Positions 47,129-57,407 of a stretch of 64,000 bases of DNA are shown here, piece by piece. Below the pieces are notes generated by a model. The model saw only the letters and a program-made list of their open reading frames with translations, was not told the origin of the DNA and did not search any database. Source of the DNA: Aquamicrobium lusatiense (GTDB taxonomy: Bacteria > Pseudomonadota > Alphaproteobacteria > Rhizobiales > Rhizobiaceae); contig NZ_JACHEU010000001.1 of NCBI RefSeq assembly GCF_014201615.1, positions 2,561,631-2,625,630 on the forward strand, in the 5' to 3' direction. Within the stretch, counting starts at the first letter, position 1; the number at the start of each line of letters is the position of its first letter. The translations under genes and the position numbers were made by a program.

Positions 47129-50100
47129 ATGCCCAACAACAAAATGCTTATAGATGCCTCCCATCCGGAGGAGACCCGCGTCGTTGTCGTTCGCGGTAAC
47201 CGTATTGAAGAATTTGATTTCGAATCCCAGGATAAAAAGCAGCTCAAAGGAAATATCTATCTCGCCAGGGTCACGCGGGTAGAACCTTCGCTTCAGGCCG
47301 CTTTCGTCGAATATGGCGGAAACCGCCATGGTTTCCTTGCTTTCTCTGAAATTCATCCGGACTACTATCAGATTCCTGTCGCCGACCGTCAGGCGCTTCT
47401 GGCCGCCGAGGCCGAAGATGCACAGGCCGAGCACGACGAAGAGAATTCGGGCGGTGAAAGCAACTCGGGTGGCGAGCACCGGGAGCGCGACCGCTCACGC
47501 CGCAATCGCCGTCGCGGCAGCAAGGCCCGCGACCATGGCGATGAGGCGGTTCACGCCGAAGGTGCAACGCAGGATGCCACCAGCGATGACGATGAATCGG
47601 ACGACGCGGTAGCCGTCGCCGAGAACGCTTTTGAACCTGTGGAAAGCGCGGCTGACGAAAATCAGCCCGAAAGTGAAGATGCTCCGCAGGTCGAAAAGAT
47701 AGCTGACGCTCAGGATCAGGCTGAAACGTCTGAAGCTTCGGAGACCGTCGAAGCCTCCGACGACGAGTCGGAAGATACAACGGAGACGGATGGCACGAAG
47801 CCCGGCTCCATGGCGGCCGCTTCCGAAGGAGACGTCATTTCCGAACCCGCGCCCGAGCAGAGCGTTTCGTCGGAAGATGAACAGAGCGCGCCTGCCGAGG
47901 GCGACAGCGACGCCTCTTCCGAAGGTGAGCAGGAAGAAGCCGGACGCGGCATAATCGAGGAAGTGTCTTCCTCGAATGGCGATGAGAACGAAGTCGAGTC
48001 GGTCGGTGCGGAAGATGCGCTTGAAGAAGCGCGCACCCGCCGCAAGCCGATGCGCCGCCAGTACAAGATTCAGGAAGTCATCAAGCGCCGCCAGATCCTG
48101 CTGGTGCAGGTGGTCAAGGAAGAGCGTGGCAACAAGGGCGCGGCCCTCACCACCTATCTGTCGCTGGCCGGCCGTTATTCGGTATTGATGCCAAACACCG
48201 CCCGTGGCGGCGGCATTTCGCGCAAGATCACCAATGCTCAGGACCGCAAGCGCCTCAAGGAGATCATGACCGATCTGGAGGTTCCGGAAGGCATGGGCGT
48301 CATTCTGCGCACGGCCGGCGAAAGCCGCACCAAGGCCGAGATCAAGCGCGATTACGAATATCTGATGCGGATGTGGGAAAACGTCCGCAATCTGACGCTC
48401 CAGTCGACGGCCCCTGCCCTCGTTTACGAGGAAGGCTCGCTCATCAAGCGTTCGGTGCGTGATCTTTACAACAAGGATATCAACGAAGTTCTGGTCGCCG
48501 GCGAGGAAGGCTATCGCGAGGCGAAGGACTTCATGCGCATGCTGATGCCGAGCCACGCCAAGGTGGTCCAGCCCTATCGCGACACCACGCCGATCTTCGT
48601 GCGCTCCGGCATCGAGGGGCAGCTCGACCGCATGGTGCAGCCGCAGGTGACGCTTAAGAGCGGTGGCTATCTCATCATCAACCAGACCGAAGCACTGGTT
48701 GCCATTGACGTGAACTCGGGCCGCTCGACCAAGGAGCATTCCATCGAAGAAACGGCGCTGCACACCAATCTGGAAGCGGCCGAGGAAGTGGCTCGCCAGT
48801 TGCGCCTGCGCGACCTTGCCGGTCTGATCGTGATCGATTTCATCGACATGGAGGAGAGCCGCAACAACCGCACGGTTGAAAAGCGGCTCAAGGAGCACCT
48901 CAAGAACGATCGCGCCCGCATCCAGGTCGGCCGTATTTCGCATTTCGGCCTGCTTGAAATGTCGCGCCAGCGCATCCGCGCAAGCGTTCTGGAATCGACC
49001 ATGAAGCCATGCCCGCATTGCGGCGGCACCGGCCATGTGCGTTCTGATTCCTCCGTCGCGCTGATGGTCGTGAGGGCCATCGAGGAGTTCCTGCTGAAGG
49101 ATGCACGCAACCACATCACCGTGCGCACGCCCGCTGCAACGGCACTTTATGTGCTCAATCACAAGCGCAGCACGCTGATCGATCTGGAAAAGCGCTTTGG
49201 CGTGACGATCACTGTCGAGGCGGACGAAAGCACTGCATCGCAGCACTATGTCATCACCCGTGGTGCCGTCGCCGAGAAGCCGGAAGGCTTCGTGGAGATC
49301 CATACCCAGACCGGATTTGCCACCGAAGAAGATCCTGAAGACGACATCATTGTCGATGAGGACGAAGCGGAAGCCGAAGAGGCAACTTCAGCTCAGGGTG
49401 AAGAAACCCAGTCCGACAACCATCGTGACCGCAAGCGCCGCAAGCGCCGCCGCAGGCGGGGTGGCAAGGATCGTGACGGTGATGAGCAGGCCCATACAGC
49501 CGGTTCCGACGCTGTAACCGACGCCGCAGAAGGCGATGCCACCGACGGCGATGCCGATGATGAAAACGCAGCTTCCGACGGCAATGCAGAAACGGTGAAA
49601 GCCGACGATGGTCAGCCGAGAAAGCGCCGTCGTGGCAAGCGTGGTGGTCGTCGCAGCCGCAACGGCGAGGAAGATGGCGCCGAGATCGTCGCTTCCGGGG
49701 ACGAAACAGCAGAAGGCAGCGACGCAACGGCATCTGCCGACCAAGCTGAAGCTTCTGAACAGCCCGCCACCGAGGCCGAGGTTCCCGCTGCAGCCGAAGT
49801 GTCGGTTGTCGCGGAGACCGTCGAGGCCGCGGCGGATGCGGATGAAGCTGTGGTTGCCGGGCAGCCTGAGGCTGCGGCGGCAGAACCCGAAGCCGTTGCC
49901 ACAGAGCCTGCTGAGAAGCCGAAGCGTGCGCGCCGCGCGCCGCGTGCCAAAAAGCCCAAGGCTGATGAAGTTGCGGCGGAATCTCCCGCTCAGGCCTCTG
50001 CGCCTGTTGAGGAGGCAAAAGCCGGGCCTTCAGCCGAGACTGCTTCCTCCGTCGCTGCGGAAGAAACGGCACCTGCGCCTCAGGACACTCAGTCCAATGG

Positions 50101-50299
50101 CGCGGCTGATCAGGAAGCTTCTGCCGAGGCAAAGGCGCCCGCCAAACCGACGCGTACCCGCCGCAAGCCTGCCGCAACGGCGGAAGCACCTGCCGCTCCG
50201 GTTGTGTCTTCGGTGGTGCCCGAAACCGATCAGGCCGCTTCCCCGGCCGAGGAGAAGCCTAAGCGTGCCGGCTGGTGGCAGCGCAAGAGCTTCTTCTAA
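47129..50299 (+). CDS. rne: Ribonuclease E
   Basis: A 1056-residue endonuclease. The S1 domain (KGNIYLARVTRVEPSLQAAF...) is split by an acidic low-complexity insert (about 92-308) before KIQEVIKRRQILLVQVVKEE resumes it. The DNase I-like catalytic domain has Asp527 (VAIDVNSGRSTKE) and Asp570 (GLIVIDFIDMEE), 43 apart as in E. coli, and a Zn-link CPHCGGTGH (Cys628, Cys631). The C-terminal third (about 740-1056) is a disordered Ala/Glu/Arg-rich degradosome scaffold with Arg-rich RNA-binding patches. Start: GGGAGG upstream of ATG 47129. Confidence 0.96.
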   Translation: MPNNKMLIDASHPEETRVVVVRGNRIEEFDFESQDKKQLKGNIYLARVTRVEPSLQAAFVEYGGNRHGFLAFSEIHPDYYQIPVADRQALLAAEAEDAQAEHDEENSGGESNSGGEHRERDRSRRNRRRGSKARDHGDEAVHAEGATQDATSDDDESDDAVAVAENAFEPVESAADENQPESEDAPQVEKIADAQDQAETSEASETVEASDDESEDTTETDGTKPGSMAAASEGDVISEPAPEQSVSSEDEQSAPAEGDSDASSEGEQEEAGRGIIEEVSSSNGDENEVESVGAEDALEEARTRRKPMRRQYKIQEVIKRRQILLVQVVKEERGNKGAALTTYLSLAGRYSVLMPNTARGGGISRKITNAQDRKRLKEIMTDLEVPEGMGVILRTAGESRTKAEIKRDYEYLMRMWENVRNLTLQSTAPALVYEEGSLIKRSVRDLYNKDINEVLVAGEEGYREAKDFMRMLMPSHAKVVQPYRDTTPIFVRSGIEGQLDRMVQPQVTLKSGGYLIINQTEALVAIDVNSGRSTKEHSIEETALHTNLEAAEEVARQLRLRDLAGLIVIDFIDMEESRNNRTVEKRLKEHLKNDRARIQVGRISHFGLLEMSRQRIRASVLESTMKPCPHCGGTGHVRSDSSVALMVVRAIEEFLLKDARNHITVRTPAATALYVLNHKRSTLIDLEKRFGVTITVEADESTASQHYVITRGAVAEKPEGFVEIHTQTGFATEEDPEDDIIVDEDEAEAEEATSAQGEETQSDNHRDRKRRKRRRRRGGKDRDGDEQAHTAGSDAVTDAAEGDATDGDADDENAASDGNAETVKADDGQPRKRRRGKRGGRRSRNGEEDGAEIVASGDETAEGSDATASADQAEASEQPATEAEVPAAAEVSVVAETVEAAADADEAVVAGQPEAAAAEPEAVATEPAEKPKRARRAPRAKKPKADEVAAESPAQASAPVEEAKAGPSAETASSVAAEETAPAPQDTQSNGAADQEASAEAKAPAKPTRTRRKPAATAEAPAAPVVSSVVPETDQAASPAEEKPKRAGWWQRKSFF

Positions 50300-50372
50300 A
50301 CCAATCTGCCCGGTGCCGATCGCGGCTTCGGGCAGGCTTGCGGAAAACGAATTCCGCCTGCAACAGATTGGT

Positions 50373-50407
50373 AAAAAGCCCGGCTGCGAAAGCAGCCGGG
50401 CTTTTTT
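50373..50407. terminator. Bidirectional terminator between rne and glsA
   Basis: AAAAAGCCCGGCTGC and GCAGCCGGGCTTTTTT pair around a GAAA tetraloop, with a T tract after the stem for rne and an A tract before it that works for convergent glsA. Confidence 0.92.
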
Positions 50408-50431
50408 GTAGCGGCTCAAGGCAGGAGGAGA

Positions 50432-51364
50432 TCAGGCTCCGAACACGGACCAGTTCATCGCCCGCGCCAGTTTCTCCAGCGCCAGCGTGCCCAGTTGCGA
50501 GTTGCCGTGCGCATTGAGCCCCGGAGACCAGACGGCGACGGAGCCGACGCCCGGCACCGCGCCCAGAATGCCGCCGCCGACACCGCTTTTGGCCGGAATG
50601 CCAACCCGGAAGGCAAAATCGCCTGAACCGTCATAATGGCCACAGGTCAGCATCAGGGCGCTGATGCGCCGCGCCCTTTCGGCCGAGACGACAGAATGCC
50701 CGCCGGCCGCCCTGCCCTTATCAGCCAGAAAGCGCCCGGCCAGCGCAAGCTGGCGGCAATTCATGGCAATCGCGCAATGGTGAAAATAGACGCCGAGAGC
50801 CAGCTCGGGTTCATGAAGGAGATTGTCAAAAGATTTCATGTAGTTCGCCAGCGCGAAATTGCGAAATCCCGTGGCACGCTCGGAGGCTGCCACCTGATGA
50901 TCGATGACAATCCCGTCATCATCGGCAAGGAACTGCACGAAGCGCAGGATTTCGCCGATCGCCTCGCGCGGCTGGTGGCCCGCCAGAAGCATATCCGCCA
51001 CCACGATGGCGCCGGCGTTGATGAAGGGATTCCGCGGAACGCCGGCTTCGTGCTCAAGCTGGACAATCGAGTTGAACGGATTGCCGGAAGGCTCGCGCCC
51101 GACCCTGCGCCATATCGCGTCGCCCACCTTCCCGAGCGCCAGCGTCAGCGTGAAAACCTTCGAGACGCTCTGGATGGAAAAGCTTTCATCCGCGTCTCCC
51201 GCCGTCAGCACCCGGCCGTCGACAAGTGCCACGGCAATCCCGAATTTGCCTGGGTCTACCCTCGCCAGTTGGGGTATGTAGCCGGCAACAGCGCCGCGAT
51301 CCGTCCTTGCCAGCATCTCAACGGTAATTTCATCGAGAACAGCCTGCAGATCCGGCACGCTCAC
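50432..51364 (-). CDS. glsA: Glutaminase
   Basis: A 310-residue serine-dependent glutaminase hydrolysing glutamine to glutamate. Signatures: [16 protein letters not shown] (Ser-x-x-Lys catalytic pair), [29 protein letters not shown] and [14 protein letters not shown]. Full family length. It begins six bases after the aminotransferase gene stops, suggesting a two-gene operon for nitrogen handling. Confidence 0.96.
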   Translation of the reverse strand: MSVPDLQAVLDEITVEMLARTDRGAVAGYIPQLARVDPGKFGIAVALVDGRVLTAGDADESFSIQSVSKVFTLTLALGKVGDAIWRRVGREPSGNPFNSIVQLEHEAGVPRNPFINAGAIVVADMLLAGHQPREAIGEILRFVQFLADDDGIVIDHQVAASERATGFRNFALANYMKSFDNLLHEPELALGVYFHHCAIAMNCRQLALAGRFLADKGRAAGGHSVVSAERARRISALMLTCGHYDGSGDFAFRVGIPAKSGVGGGILGAVPGVGSVAVWSPGLNAHGNSQLGTLALEKLARAMNWSVFGA

Positions 51365-51370
51365 CTCCCC

Positions 51371-52528
51371 TTATTTCAGCCAGCGCTCAAGACGCGCCAG
51401 AGCCTCCACCATATCGCGGTTGCTCCCGGCATAGGAAAAACGCATGTAGCGATGGCCCTGCCTCGTGTCGAAGTCCCGCCCCGGTGTAGCCGCGACATGG
51501 GCTTCCGCCAGCATCCGGCGGGCAAATTCCATGCTGTCGTTCGTATGCCGTCTGACATCGCAATAGGCATAGAAGGCGCCGTCCATCGGGGCGGCCAGCG
51601 GAAAGCCGAGTTCGGGCAGCCGCTGCATCAGCAAATCGCGGTTCTGTGCATAGCGCGCCTTCACTGCCTCCAGTTCCCCGGTCGCCGAGAAGGCCTCGAT
51701 GGCCGCGACCTGCGACAGTTCCGGCGCGGAGATGTAAAGGCTCTGCGCGATGCGCTCCACCGGGCGCACAAGTTCCTGCGGCAACACCATCCAGCCGATC
51801 CGCCACCCGGTCATGCAATAATATTTGGAGAAGGAGTTGATGACGATCACGTCGTCGCCATAGGCAAGCGCCGTGGTGTCCGGCGCGCCATAGGTCAGCC
51901 GGTGGTAGATCTCGTCGGAAATGACGGTGATGCCGAGTTCGCGCGCGGCAGCTCTCAGTTCGGCAAGGTCCGGCTCCGAAATGACCGAACCCGTGGGGTT
52001 GGCCGGGCTTGCAAAGAGAACGCCCTTCAGCGGCTTGTCGGCGTGGGCGGCGCGCAGATGCGCAGCATCGAGATAGGGCGCGCCATCCAGCTCGATCTCG
52101 ACCACCTCGATGCCGAGCGCGGCCATGATGTTGCGATAGGCCGGGTAGCCCGGCGCCGCGATGGCAACGCGATCGCCTGCGTCGAACATGGCAAGAAAAG
52201 CCAGATTGAAGGCGGCAGAAGATCCGGTCGTCACCGCGATACGGTCGGGCGAGACCTCGACTTTGTAGTTCTCCGCATAATGGCGCGCGATGGCTTCGCG
52301 CAGGCTCATCAGCCCCAGAGCATCCGTGTAGCCGATCCGCCCGCGCTCAAGCGCCTCGGAAGCGGCGCGCCGGACTGCGAGCGGTGCGGGATCGCTGGGC
52401 TGGCCGACCGCCATCGATATGACATCGATTCCCTGCGCGATCAGCCGGTTTGCGCCGGCCAGCACATCCATTGCATGGAAAGGCTCGACATCTCCGCGAC
52501 GTGACGACGACACACCCATTTGCACCAA
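51371..52528 (-). CDS. PLP-dependent class I/II aminotransferase
   Basis: A 385-residue fold-type I aminotransferase. The Schiff-base Lys is in VINSFSKYYCMTGWRIGWM; the Asn/Pro motif FASPANPTGSVI and the Tyr in SDEIYHRLTY are in place; the C-terminal Arg is in HRYMRFSYAGS. It is close to aspartate/tyrosine-type aminotransferases, but the substrate is not determinable. It is probably co-transcribed with glsA, whose product glutamate is a common amino donor. Confidence 0.9.
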   Translation of the reverse strand: MVQMGVSSSRRGDVEPFHAMDVLAGANRLIAQGIDVISMAVGQPSDPAPLAVRRAASEALERGRIGYTDALGLMSLREAIARHYAENYKVEVSPDRIAVTTGSSAAFNLAFLAMFDAGDRVAIAAPGYPAYRNIMAALGIEVVEIELDGAPYLDAAHLRAAHADKPLKGVLFASPANPTGSVISEPDLAELRAAARELGITVISDEIYHRLTYGAPDTTALAYGDDVIVINSFSKYYCMTGWRIGWMVLPQELVRPVERIAQSLYISAPELSQVAAIEAFSATGELEAVKARYAQNRDLLMQRLPELGFPLAAPMDGAFYAYCDVRRHTNDSMEFARRMLAEAHVAATPGRDFDTRQGHRYMRFSYAGSNRDMVEALARLERWLK

Positions 52529-52662
52529 TCCTCGTTCCGGTCCCGCATTTCAAACAGTGCAGGCGCCGCACAATTGCCCTATTGCTGTGGGGATCACAAG
52601 TTCATGAACTTTACGCCAGCGCCTTTTCATCGCACGAAGGCTCAGCTACGAGTGGAGCGGAA

Positions 52663-54060
52663 ATGATGAACCTGCCCATAAATGTCCGGCCTGCGATCCA
52701 GGCTGGCAAGGCGCTGGCCAAACTGTCGCTCGGTCTTGCTTTGCTGGCCTCCACCTGTGCGCAAAGTTTCGCGCAGGGCGTTCCCGTCGTTCGCGACGCG
52801 GAGATCGAGGCTCTAGTCCGCGATTACTCCCGCCCGATCTTCAACGCCGCCGGTCTGTCGAAGGCCGGTATCCAGATCGTTCTGGTCAACGACAAGAGTT
52901 TCAACGCCTTCGTTGCCGGCCGCCGCATGTTCATCAACACCGGCGCGCTGATGCAGTCCGAAACACCCAACGAAATCATCGGCGTGATCGCCCATGAGGC
53001 CGGGCATCTGGCCGGCGGGCATCAGCAGAGGCTGCGCGATCAGCTGGAGCGGGCCAAGACCATGGCCATCATCGCCAGCCTGCTTGGTGCCGGTGCGATC
53101 GTGGCCGGTGGAGCCTCCGACAATCGCGGCCTTGCCGGAGCGGGAATCGGCCTTGCCACGGGCGGCGGCGAGGTGGCGCGTCGAAGCCTGCTTTCCTACC
53201 AGCGTGGCGAGGAAATGGCGGCCGATCGCTCCGCCATCACCTATCTCGACAAGACCGGCCAGTCCGGAAAAGGCATGCTCAGAACCTTCCAGCGGTTCCA
53301 GAGCGCGCTGTCTCTTTCCGGCGCCAAGGTCGATCCCTATCGGGTCAGCCACCCCATGCCGCAGGACCGCATATCCAACCTTCAGACGCTGATCGAAAAA
53401 AGCCCGCATTACGGAAAGGCCGATTCAGAAGCGCTGCAGCAGCGCCACGATATGGCGCGCTTCAAGATCGCCGCCTATACGGACGGTCAGGCAGCGGCCT
53501 CGCGCATGATCGCCAAGAGCCCCGGCACGCTCGCCGCGAAATATGGCGACGCCCAGATCACCTATCTTTACGGCAATCTGCGTTCGGCCCAGAGCAAGGC
53601 GGATGCGCTGGCCAAGGCCCAGCCCTCCAACCCGTATTTTCAGGAGCTGCGTGGCGACATTCTGATGAAGGCGGGCAAGCCGAAGGAAGCCGCGGCCGCC
53701 TATGGAAAGGCGATCCAGCTCGACAAAGCGAAATCCGGCCTGCTGCCGGTGATGCAGGGGCAGGCCCTTCTCGCCATCGGTACGCCGGAAGCGATCAAAC
53801 AGGCGGTTGGCCTCATCAACAAGGGGCTTGAACGCGACCGCGAAAACATCTCCGCCTATCGTTACCTTGCGCAGGCGAAGGGCCTGCTTGGAAATGTCGG
53901 CGAGGCCGAACTTGCCACCGCCGAAGGCTACTATTACTCGGGGGGCTACCGGGATGCAGCTATCTTCGCAGCCAGAGCCCAAACCCGCCTGAAGCCCAAT
54001 TCTCCTGCCTGGACGCGGGCGCAGGACATCATCAATCAGGGCAAATCCGCCCGCAAGTAA
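52663..54060 (+). CDS. M48 family metalloprotease with TPR repeats (BepA-like)
   Basis: About 465 residues: signal peptide (cleavage after SFAQ near residue 38), a zinc metalloprotease domain with HEAGH (His111, Glu112, His115), a Gly/Ala-rich hydrophobic segment (AIIASLLGAGAIVAGG) and a C-terminal TPR array (about 290-460). This is the BepA/YfgC architecture, a periplasmic protease/chaperone that clears stalled outer-membrane beta-barrels. Start: ATG 52663 with GGAG upstream. Confidence 0.93.
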   Translation: MMNLPINVRPAIQAGKALAKLSLGLALLASTCAQSFAQGVPVVRDAEIEALVRDYSRPIFNAAGLSKAGIQIVLVNDKSFNAFVAGRRMFINTGALMQSETPNEIIGVIAHEAGHLAGGHQQRLRDQLERAKTMAIIASLLGAGAIVAGGASDNRGLAGAGIGLATGGGEVARRSLLSYQRGEEMAADRSAITYLDKTGQSGKGMLRTFQRFQSALSLSGAKVDPYRVSHPMPQDRISNLQTLIEKSPHYGKADSEALQQRHDMARFKIAAYTDGQAAASRMIAKSPGTLAAKYGDAQITYLYGNLRSAQSKADALAKAQPSNPYFQELRGDILMKAGKPKEAAAAYGKAIQLDKAKSGLLPVMQGQALLAIGTPEAIKQAVGLINKGLERDRENISAYRYLAQAKGLLGNVGEAELATAEGYYYSGGYRDAAIFAARAQTRLKPNSPAWTRAQDIINQGKSARK

Positions 54061-54104
54061 GAGCCAGATCGCGCAACGCCGTGCTCGGGAAAAGGTTAGC
54101 AACG

Positions 54105-54881
54105 ATGAAGAAGACATTTCTGGCCAGCGCCACGGCATTGGGTCTCGCACTGGTGGCAACCGGCTATATCGCCGGCAGCGGCAATCTTCGGGTGGTGACA
54201 CCCGCGCAGGCACAAGAGCCCGACCGCGCCGCGATCGAAACCATCGTGCGCGAATATCTTCTGGCAAACCCGGAAATTCTTCTGGAAATGCAGGATTCTC
54301 TGGAGACGAAGCAGCAGGAGCAGCAGCGCGTCGCCAGCCTCGAAACCATCAAGCAGAACAAGGACGCGATCTTCAATTCCAGCTTTGACGGCGTGGTCGG
54401 CAATCCTGACGGCAAGATCACCATCGTCGAATTCTACGACTACAACTGCGGCTACTGCAAACGCGCCATGGACGACATGGACGCCCTCACCAAAGATGAT
54501 CCGGATCTGCGCTTCGTGCTCAAGGAATTCCCGATCCTGAGCGCCAATTCGCAAAAAGCCAGCATCGTCTCCATGGCCTTCCATCTGTTGCAGCCCGAGA
54601 AATATGGCGAATTCCATCGCGCATTGATGGCGGTAGAAGGCGGGGCCAGTGAGGAGGCTGCGATCAGGATCGCCGTTTCGCTTGGAGCCACCGAAGCGGA
54701 GCTGCGCGAGAAGATGAAGGATCCGTCCATTCCGCAGGCGCTCTCGGCCACGTATGAACTGGCAAACAAGCTTTCGATCACGGGCACCCCATCCTACGTC
54801 ATAGGTGACGAAGTGGTGTTCGGCGCGCTTGGCAAAGAGGTGCTTGCCGAGAAAATTGCCGACGCGAAAAAAGCTCTCTGA
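54105..54881 (+). CDS. DsbA family periplasmic thiol:disulfide protein
   Basis: A 258-residue protein: signal peptide (MKKTFLASATALGLALVATG), an N-terminal helical stretch (AAIETIVREYLLANPEILLE) like the ScsC/Com1 group, and a thioredoxin-fold DsbA domain with Cys115-Gly-Tyr-Cys118 and cis-Pro in TGTPSYVIG. The helical N-terminus in this group often mediates oligomerisation, giving isomerase rather than oxidase activity. It follows the M48 protease by 44 bases, a consistent envelope quality-control pair. Confidence 0.92.
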   Translation: MKKTFLASATALGLALVATGYIAGSGNLRVVTPAQAQEPDRAAIETIVREYLLANPEILLEMQDSLETKQQEQQRVASLETIKQNKDAIFNSSFDGVVGNPDGKITIVEFYDYNCGYCKRAMDDMDALTKDDPDLRFVLKEFPILSANSQKASIVSMAFHLLQPEKYGEFHRALMAVEGGASEEAAIRIAVSLGATEAELREKMKDPSIPQALSATYELANKLSITGTPSYVIGDEVVFGALGKEVLAEKIADAKKAL

Positions 54882-55022
54882 CACAGAATCGGCTTAATTG
54901 GTGGGTGGAGCCTGTTGTGGACAGGCAAAGAACCCGCTTGCGCTCTTTTCGCACCGGGTTAAGCGCTTTATAGAGGGTCCGGCGGGGGTGATCGGCTTCC
55001 GTCGCGGAACAAGGTCGGCATA

Positions 55023-55457
55023 TTGAAAACTGTTTTCGTTCTGAACGGTCCCAATCTCAACATGCTCGGAAAGCGGGAGCCGTCCATCTATGGGACGCAG
55101 ACGCTTGAGGGCATTGCCGACCAGTGCCGTGAGGCGGGCCGCGCGCTCGGCCTTGAAGTGGATTTCCGCCAGACCAATCATGAGGGTGTTCTGGTCGACT
55201 GGATTCACGAAGCCGCCGACAAGGCGGCGGGCATCGTCATCAACGCCGCTGCCTATACCCACACGTCGATTGCACTCCTCGATGCGGTCAAGGCTGTTCA
55301 GCCGCTGCCGGTCGTAGAGGTTCACCTTTCCAACATACACGCCCGTGAAGCGTTCAGGCACGTCTCGATGATCGCGCCGAATGCGGTGGGAATGATCTGC
55401 GGCTTCGGCCCGCTCGGCTACACGCTGGCGCTGCAGGCGCTCGTCGCGCGCCTGTGA
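55023..55457 (+). CDS. aroQ: 3-dehydroquinate dehydratase, type II
   Basis: A 144-residue shikimate-pathway enzyme. Signatures: [19 protein letters not shown] (catalytic Tyr and Arg), [17 protein letters not shown] and [17 protein letters not shown] (catalytic His). The first codon is TTG at 55023 with AAGGTCG upstream. It is followed 26 bases later by accB; the aroQ-accB-accC order is common in alphaproteobacteria. Confidence 0.96.
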   Translation: MKTVFVLNGPNLNMLGKREPSIYGTQTLEGIADQCREAGRALGLEVDFRQTNHEGVLVDWIHEAADKAAGIVINAAAYTHTSIALLDAVKAVQPLPVVEVHLSNIHAREAFRHVSMIAPNAVGMICGFGPLGYTLALQALVARL

Positions 55458-55483
55458 CCAGCACTCAACAAGAAGGCTCGACC

Positions 55484-55951
55484 ATGACAAACAAGAAAAC
55501 CGGTGTTGACCAGCAACTGATCCGTGATCTGGCAGGTATTCTGAACGACACCAACCTGACCGAAATCGAGGTCGAGAACGAAGATTTCAAGGTGCGTATC
55601 TCGCGGCAGGCGCCGACGGTTCACGCAGTTGCGCCGGCCTATGCGCCGGCACCTGCCGCGGTCGCTGCACCGGCAGCGCCTGCCGCAGCAGCTGCGCCCG
55701 CCGCTCCCGATCTTTCCAAGAACGCCGTGCCCTCGCCCATGGTCGGAACCGCCTATCTGGCCCCTGCCCCCGGCGCCAAGGCGTTCGTCGAGGTCGGCCA
55801 GAAGGTGAGCGAAGGCCAGACCCTGCTCATCATCGAGGCGATGAAGACGATGAACCAGATCCCGGCGCCCCGCGCCGGCACCGTCACCGCCATCCTGATC
55901 GAGGACGCGCAGCCGGTCGAGTTCGGCCAGCCGCTGGTTGTGGTCGAGTAG
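55484..55951 (+). CDS. accB: Biotin carboxyl carrier protein of acetyl-CoA carboxylase
   Basis: A 155-residue BCCP: N-terminal domain ([21 protein letters not shown]...), an Ala/Pro linker (about 48-80), and a biotinyl domain with Lys121 in [11 protein letters not shown]. Thr follows the biotinyl Lys where the consensus has Met (EAMKM). It carries carboxybiotin between AccC and AccAD. Confidence 0.96.
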   Translation: MTNKKTGVDQQLIRDLAGILNDTNLTEIEVENEDFKVRISRQAPTVHAVAPAYAPAPAAVAAPAAPAAAAAPAAPDLSKNAVPSPMVGTAYLAPAPGAKAFVEVGQKVSEGQTLLIIEAMKTMNQIPAPRAGTVTAILIEDAQPVEFGQPLVVVE

Positions 55952-55961
55952 GCCGGTGGGC

Positions 55962-57305
55962 ATGTTTCAGAAGGTTCTCATAGCCAACCGCGGCGAGATC
56001 GCGCTGCGCGTTCTGCGGGCATGCAAGGAACTCGGCATCCAGACCGTCGTGGTTCACTCCACCGCCGACACAGACGCCATGCATGTGCGCCTTGCCGACG
56101 AAGCCGTCTGCATCGGCCCGCCGCCATCCCGCGACAGCTACCTCAACATTCACCAGATCGTCGCCGCCTGTGAAATCACCGGCGCCGATGCCGTGCATCC
56201 GGGATACGGCTTCCTGTCGGAGAATGCCAAGTTCGCCGACATTCTGGCCGCACACAACATCACCTTCATCGGCCCCTCCGGCGACCACATTCGCATGATG
56301 GGCGACAAGATCGAGGCCAAGCGCACCGCAAAGCGCCTCGGCATTCCGGTGGTTCCGGGCTCTGACGGCGCGGTCACGGAAGAAAGCGAAGCACGGCGCA
56401 TCGCCGGCGAGATCGGCTATCCGGTCATCATCAAGGCTTCGGCCGGCGGTGGCGGTCGCGGCATGAAGGTGGCGCGCTCGGAAGCCGAACTGGAAGTAGC
56501 ACTTGCCACGGCACGCTCTGAAGCGGGTGCTGCTTTCGGCGACGACGCGGTCTATATCGAGAAATATCTCGAAAAGCCCCGGCATATCGAGCTTCAGGTG
56601 TTCGGCGACGGCGCCGGCAAGGGCGTGCATTTCGGCGAGCGCGACTGTTCGTTGCAGCGCCGCCACCAGAAGGTGTGGGAAGAAGCTCTTTCCCCTGCCC
56701 TCAATGAGGCCGAGCGTGAGCGCATCGGTACGATCTGCGCCAATGCCGTGGCCGAGCTTGGCTATTCGGGCGCCGGCACGATCGAGTTCCTCTATGAGAA
56801 CGGCGAGTTCTATTTCATTGAAATGAACACCCGTCTGCAGGTGGAGCATCCGATCACCGAAGCCATCACCGGCGTCGATCTGGTGCACGAGCAGATCCGC
56901 GTCGCCTCCGGCGGCGGGCTTTCGGTGACGCAGAAAGACATCCGCTTTCAGGGTCATGCCATCGAATGCCGCATCAATGCGGAAGATCCGCGTACCTTCA
57001 TGCCGTCGCCCGGCACGATCACGCACTTCCATACGCCGGGCGGGCTCGGCATCCGCGTCGATTCCGGCGTCTATTCCGGCTACCGCATCCCGCCATATTA
57101 CGACAGCCTGATCGGCAAGCTCATCGTGCATGGCCGCAACCGCGTGGAATGCATGATGCGCCTGCGCCGCGCGCTGGACGAATTCGTGGTCGACGGCATC
57201 AACACCACGCTGCCGCTGTTCCGCGATCTCGTCGGCAACCATGACATCGCTGACGGCAACTATGACATCCACTGGCTGGAAAAGTATCTCGCCAAAGGCG
57301 AGTAA
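55962..57305 (+). CDS. accC: Biotin carboxylase subunit of acetyl-CoA carboxylase
   Basis: A 447-residue ATP-grasp enzyme carboxylating biotin on AccB. Signatures: VLIANRGEIALRVLRA, GYGFLSENAKFA, KASAGGGGRGMKVA (ATP loop), ERDCSLQRRHQKV and FIEMNTRLQVEHPITE. It starts ten bases after accB; with it this forms the standard accBC operon. Confidence 0.98.
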   Translation: MFQKVLIANRGEIALRVLRACKELGIQTVVVHSTADTDAMHVRLADEAVCIGPPPSRDSYLNIHQIVAACEITGADAVHPGYGFLSENAKFADILAAHNITFIGPSGDHIRMMGDKIEAKRTAKRLGIPVVPGSDGAVTEESEARRIAGEIGYPVIIKASAGGGGRGMKVARSEAELEVALATARSEAGAAFGDDAVYIEKYLEKPRHIELQVFGDGAGKGVHFGERDCSLQRRHQKVWEEALSPALNEAERERIGTICANAVAELGYSGAGTIEFLYENGEFYFIEMNTRLQVEHPITEAITGVDLVHEQIRVASGGGLSVTQKDIRFQGHAIECRINAEDPRTFMPSPGTITHFHTPGGLGIRVDSGVYSGYRIPPYYDSLIGKLIVHGRNRVECMMRLRRALDEFVVDGINTTLPLFRDLVGNHDIADGNYDIHWLEKYLAKGE

Positions 57306-57337
57306 CCTGCCGATGGAGCCTGTCATGGCCCGTATTC

Positions 57338-57362
57338 TCACCCCCCTCGAAAAGGGGGGTGA
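57338..57362. terminator. Perfect hairpin downstream of accC
   Basis: TCACCCCCCT and AGGGGGGTGA form a perfect 10-base inverted repeat with a five-base loop, 33 bases after the accC stop and 46 bases before aat. There is no T tract, so it may be an attenuator or an mRNA 3' stabiliser. Confidence 0.5.
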
Positions 57363-57407
57363 ACGACGGCATGAAGACTGCCTGAACACAGACCGGACGC
57401 TGCGGCC

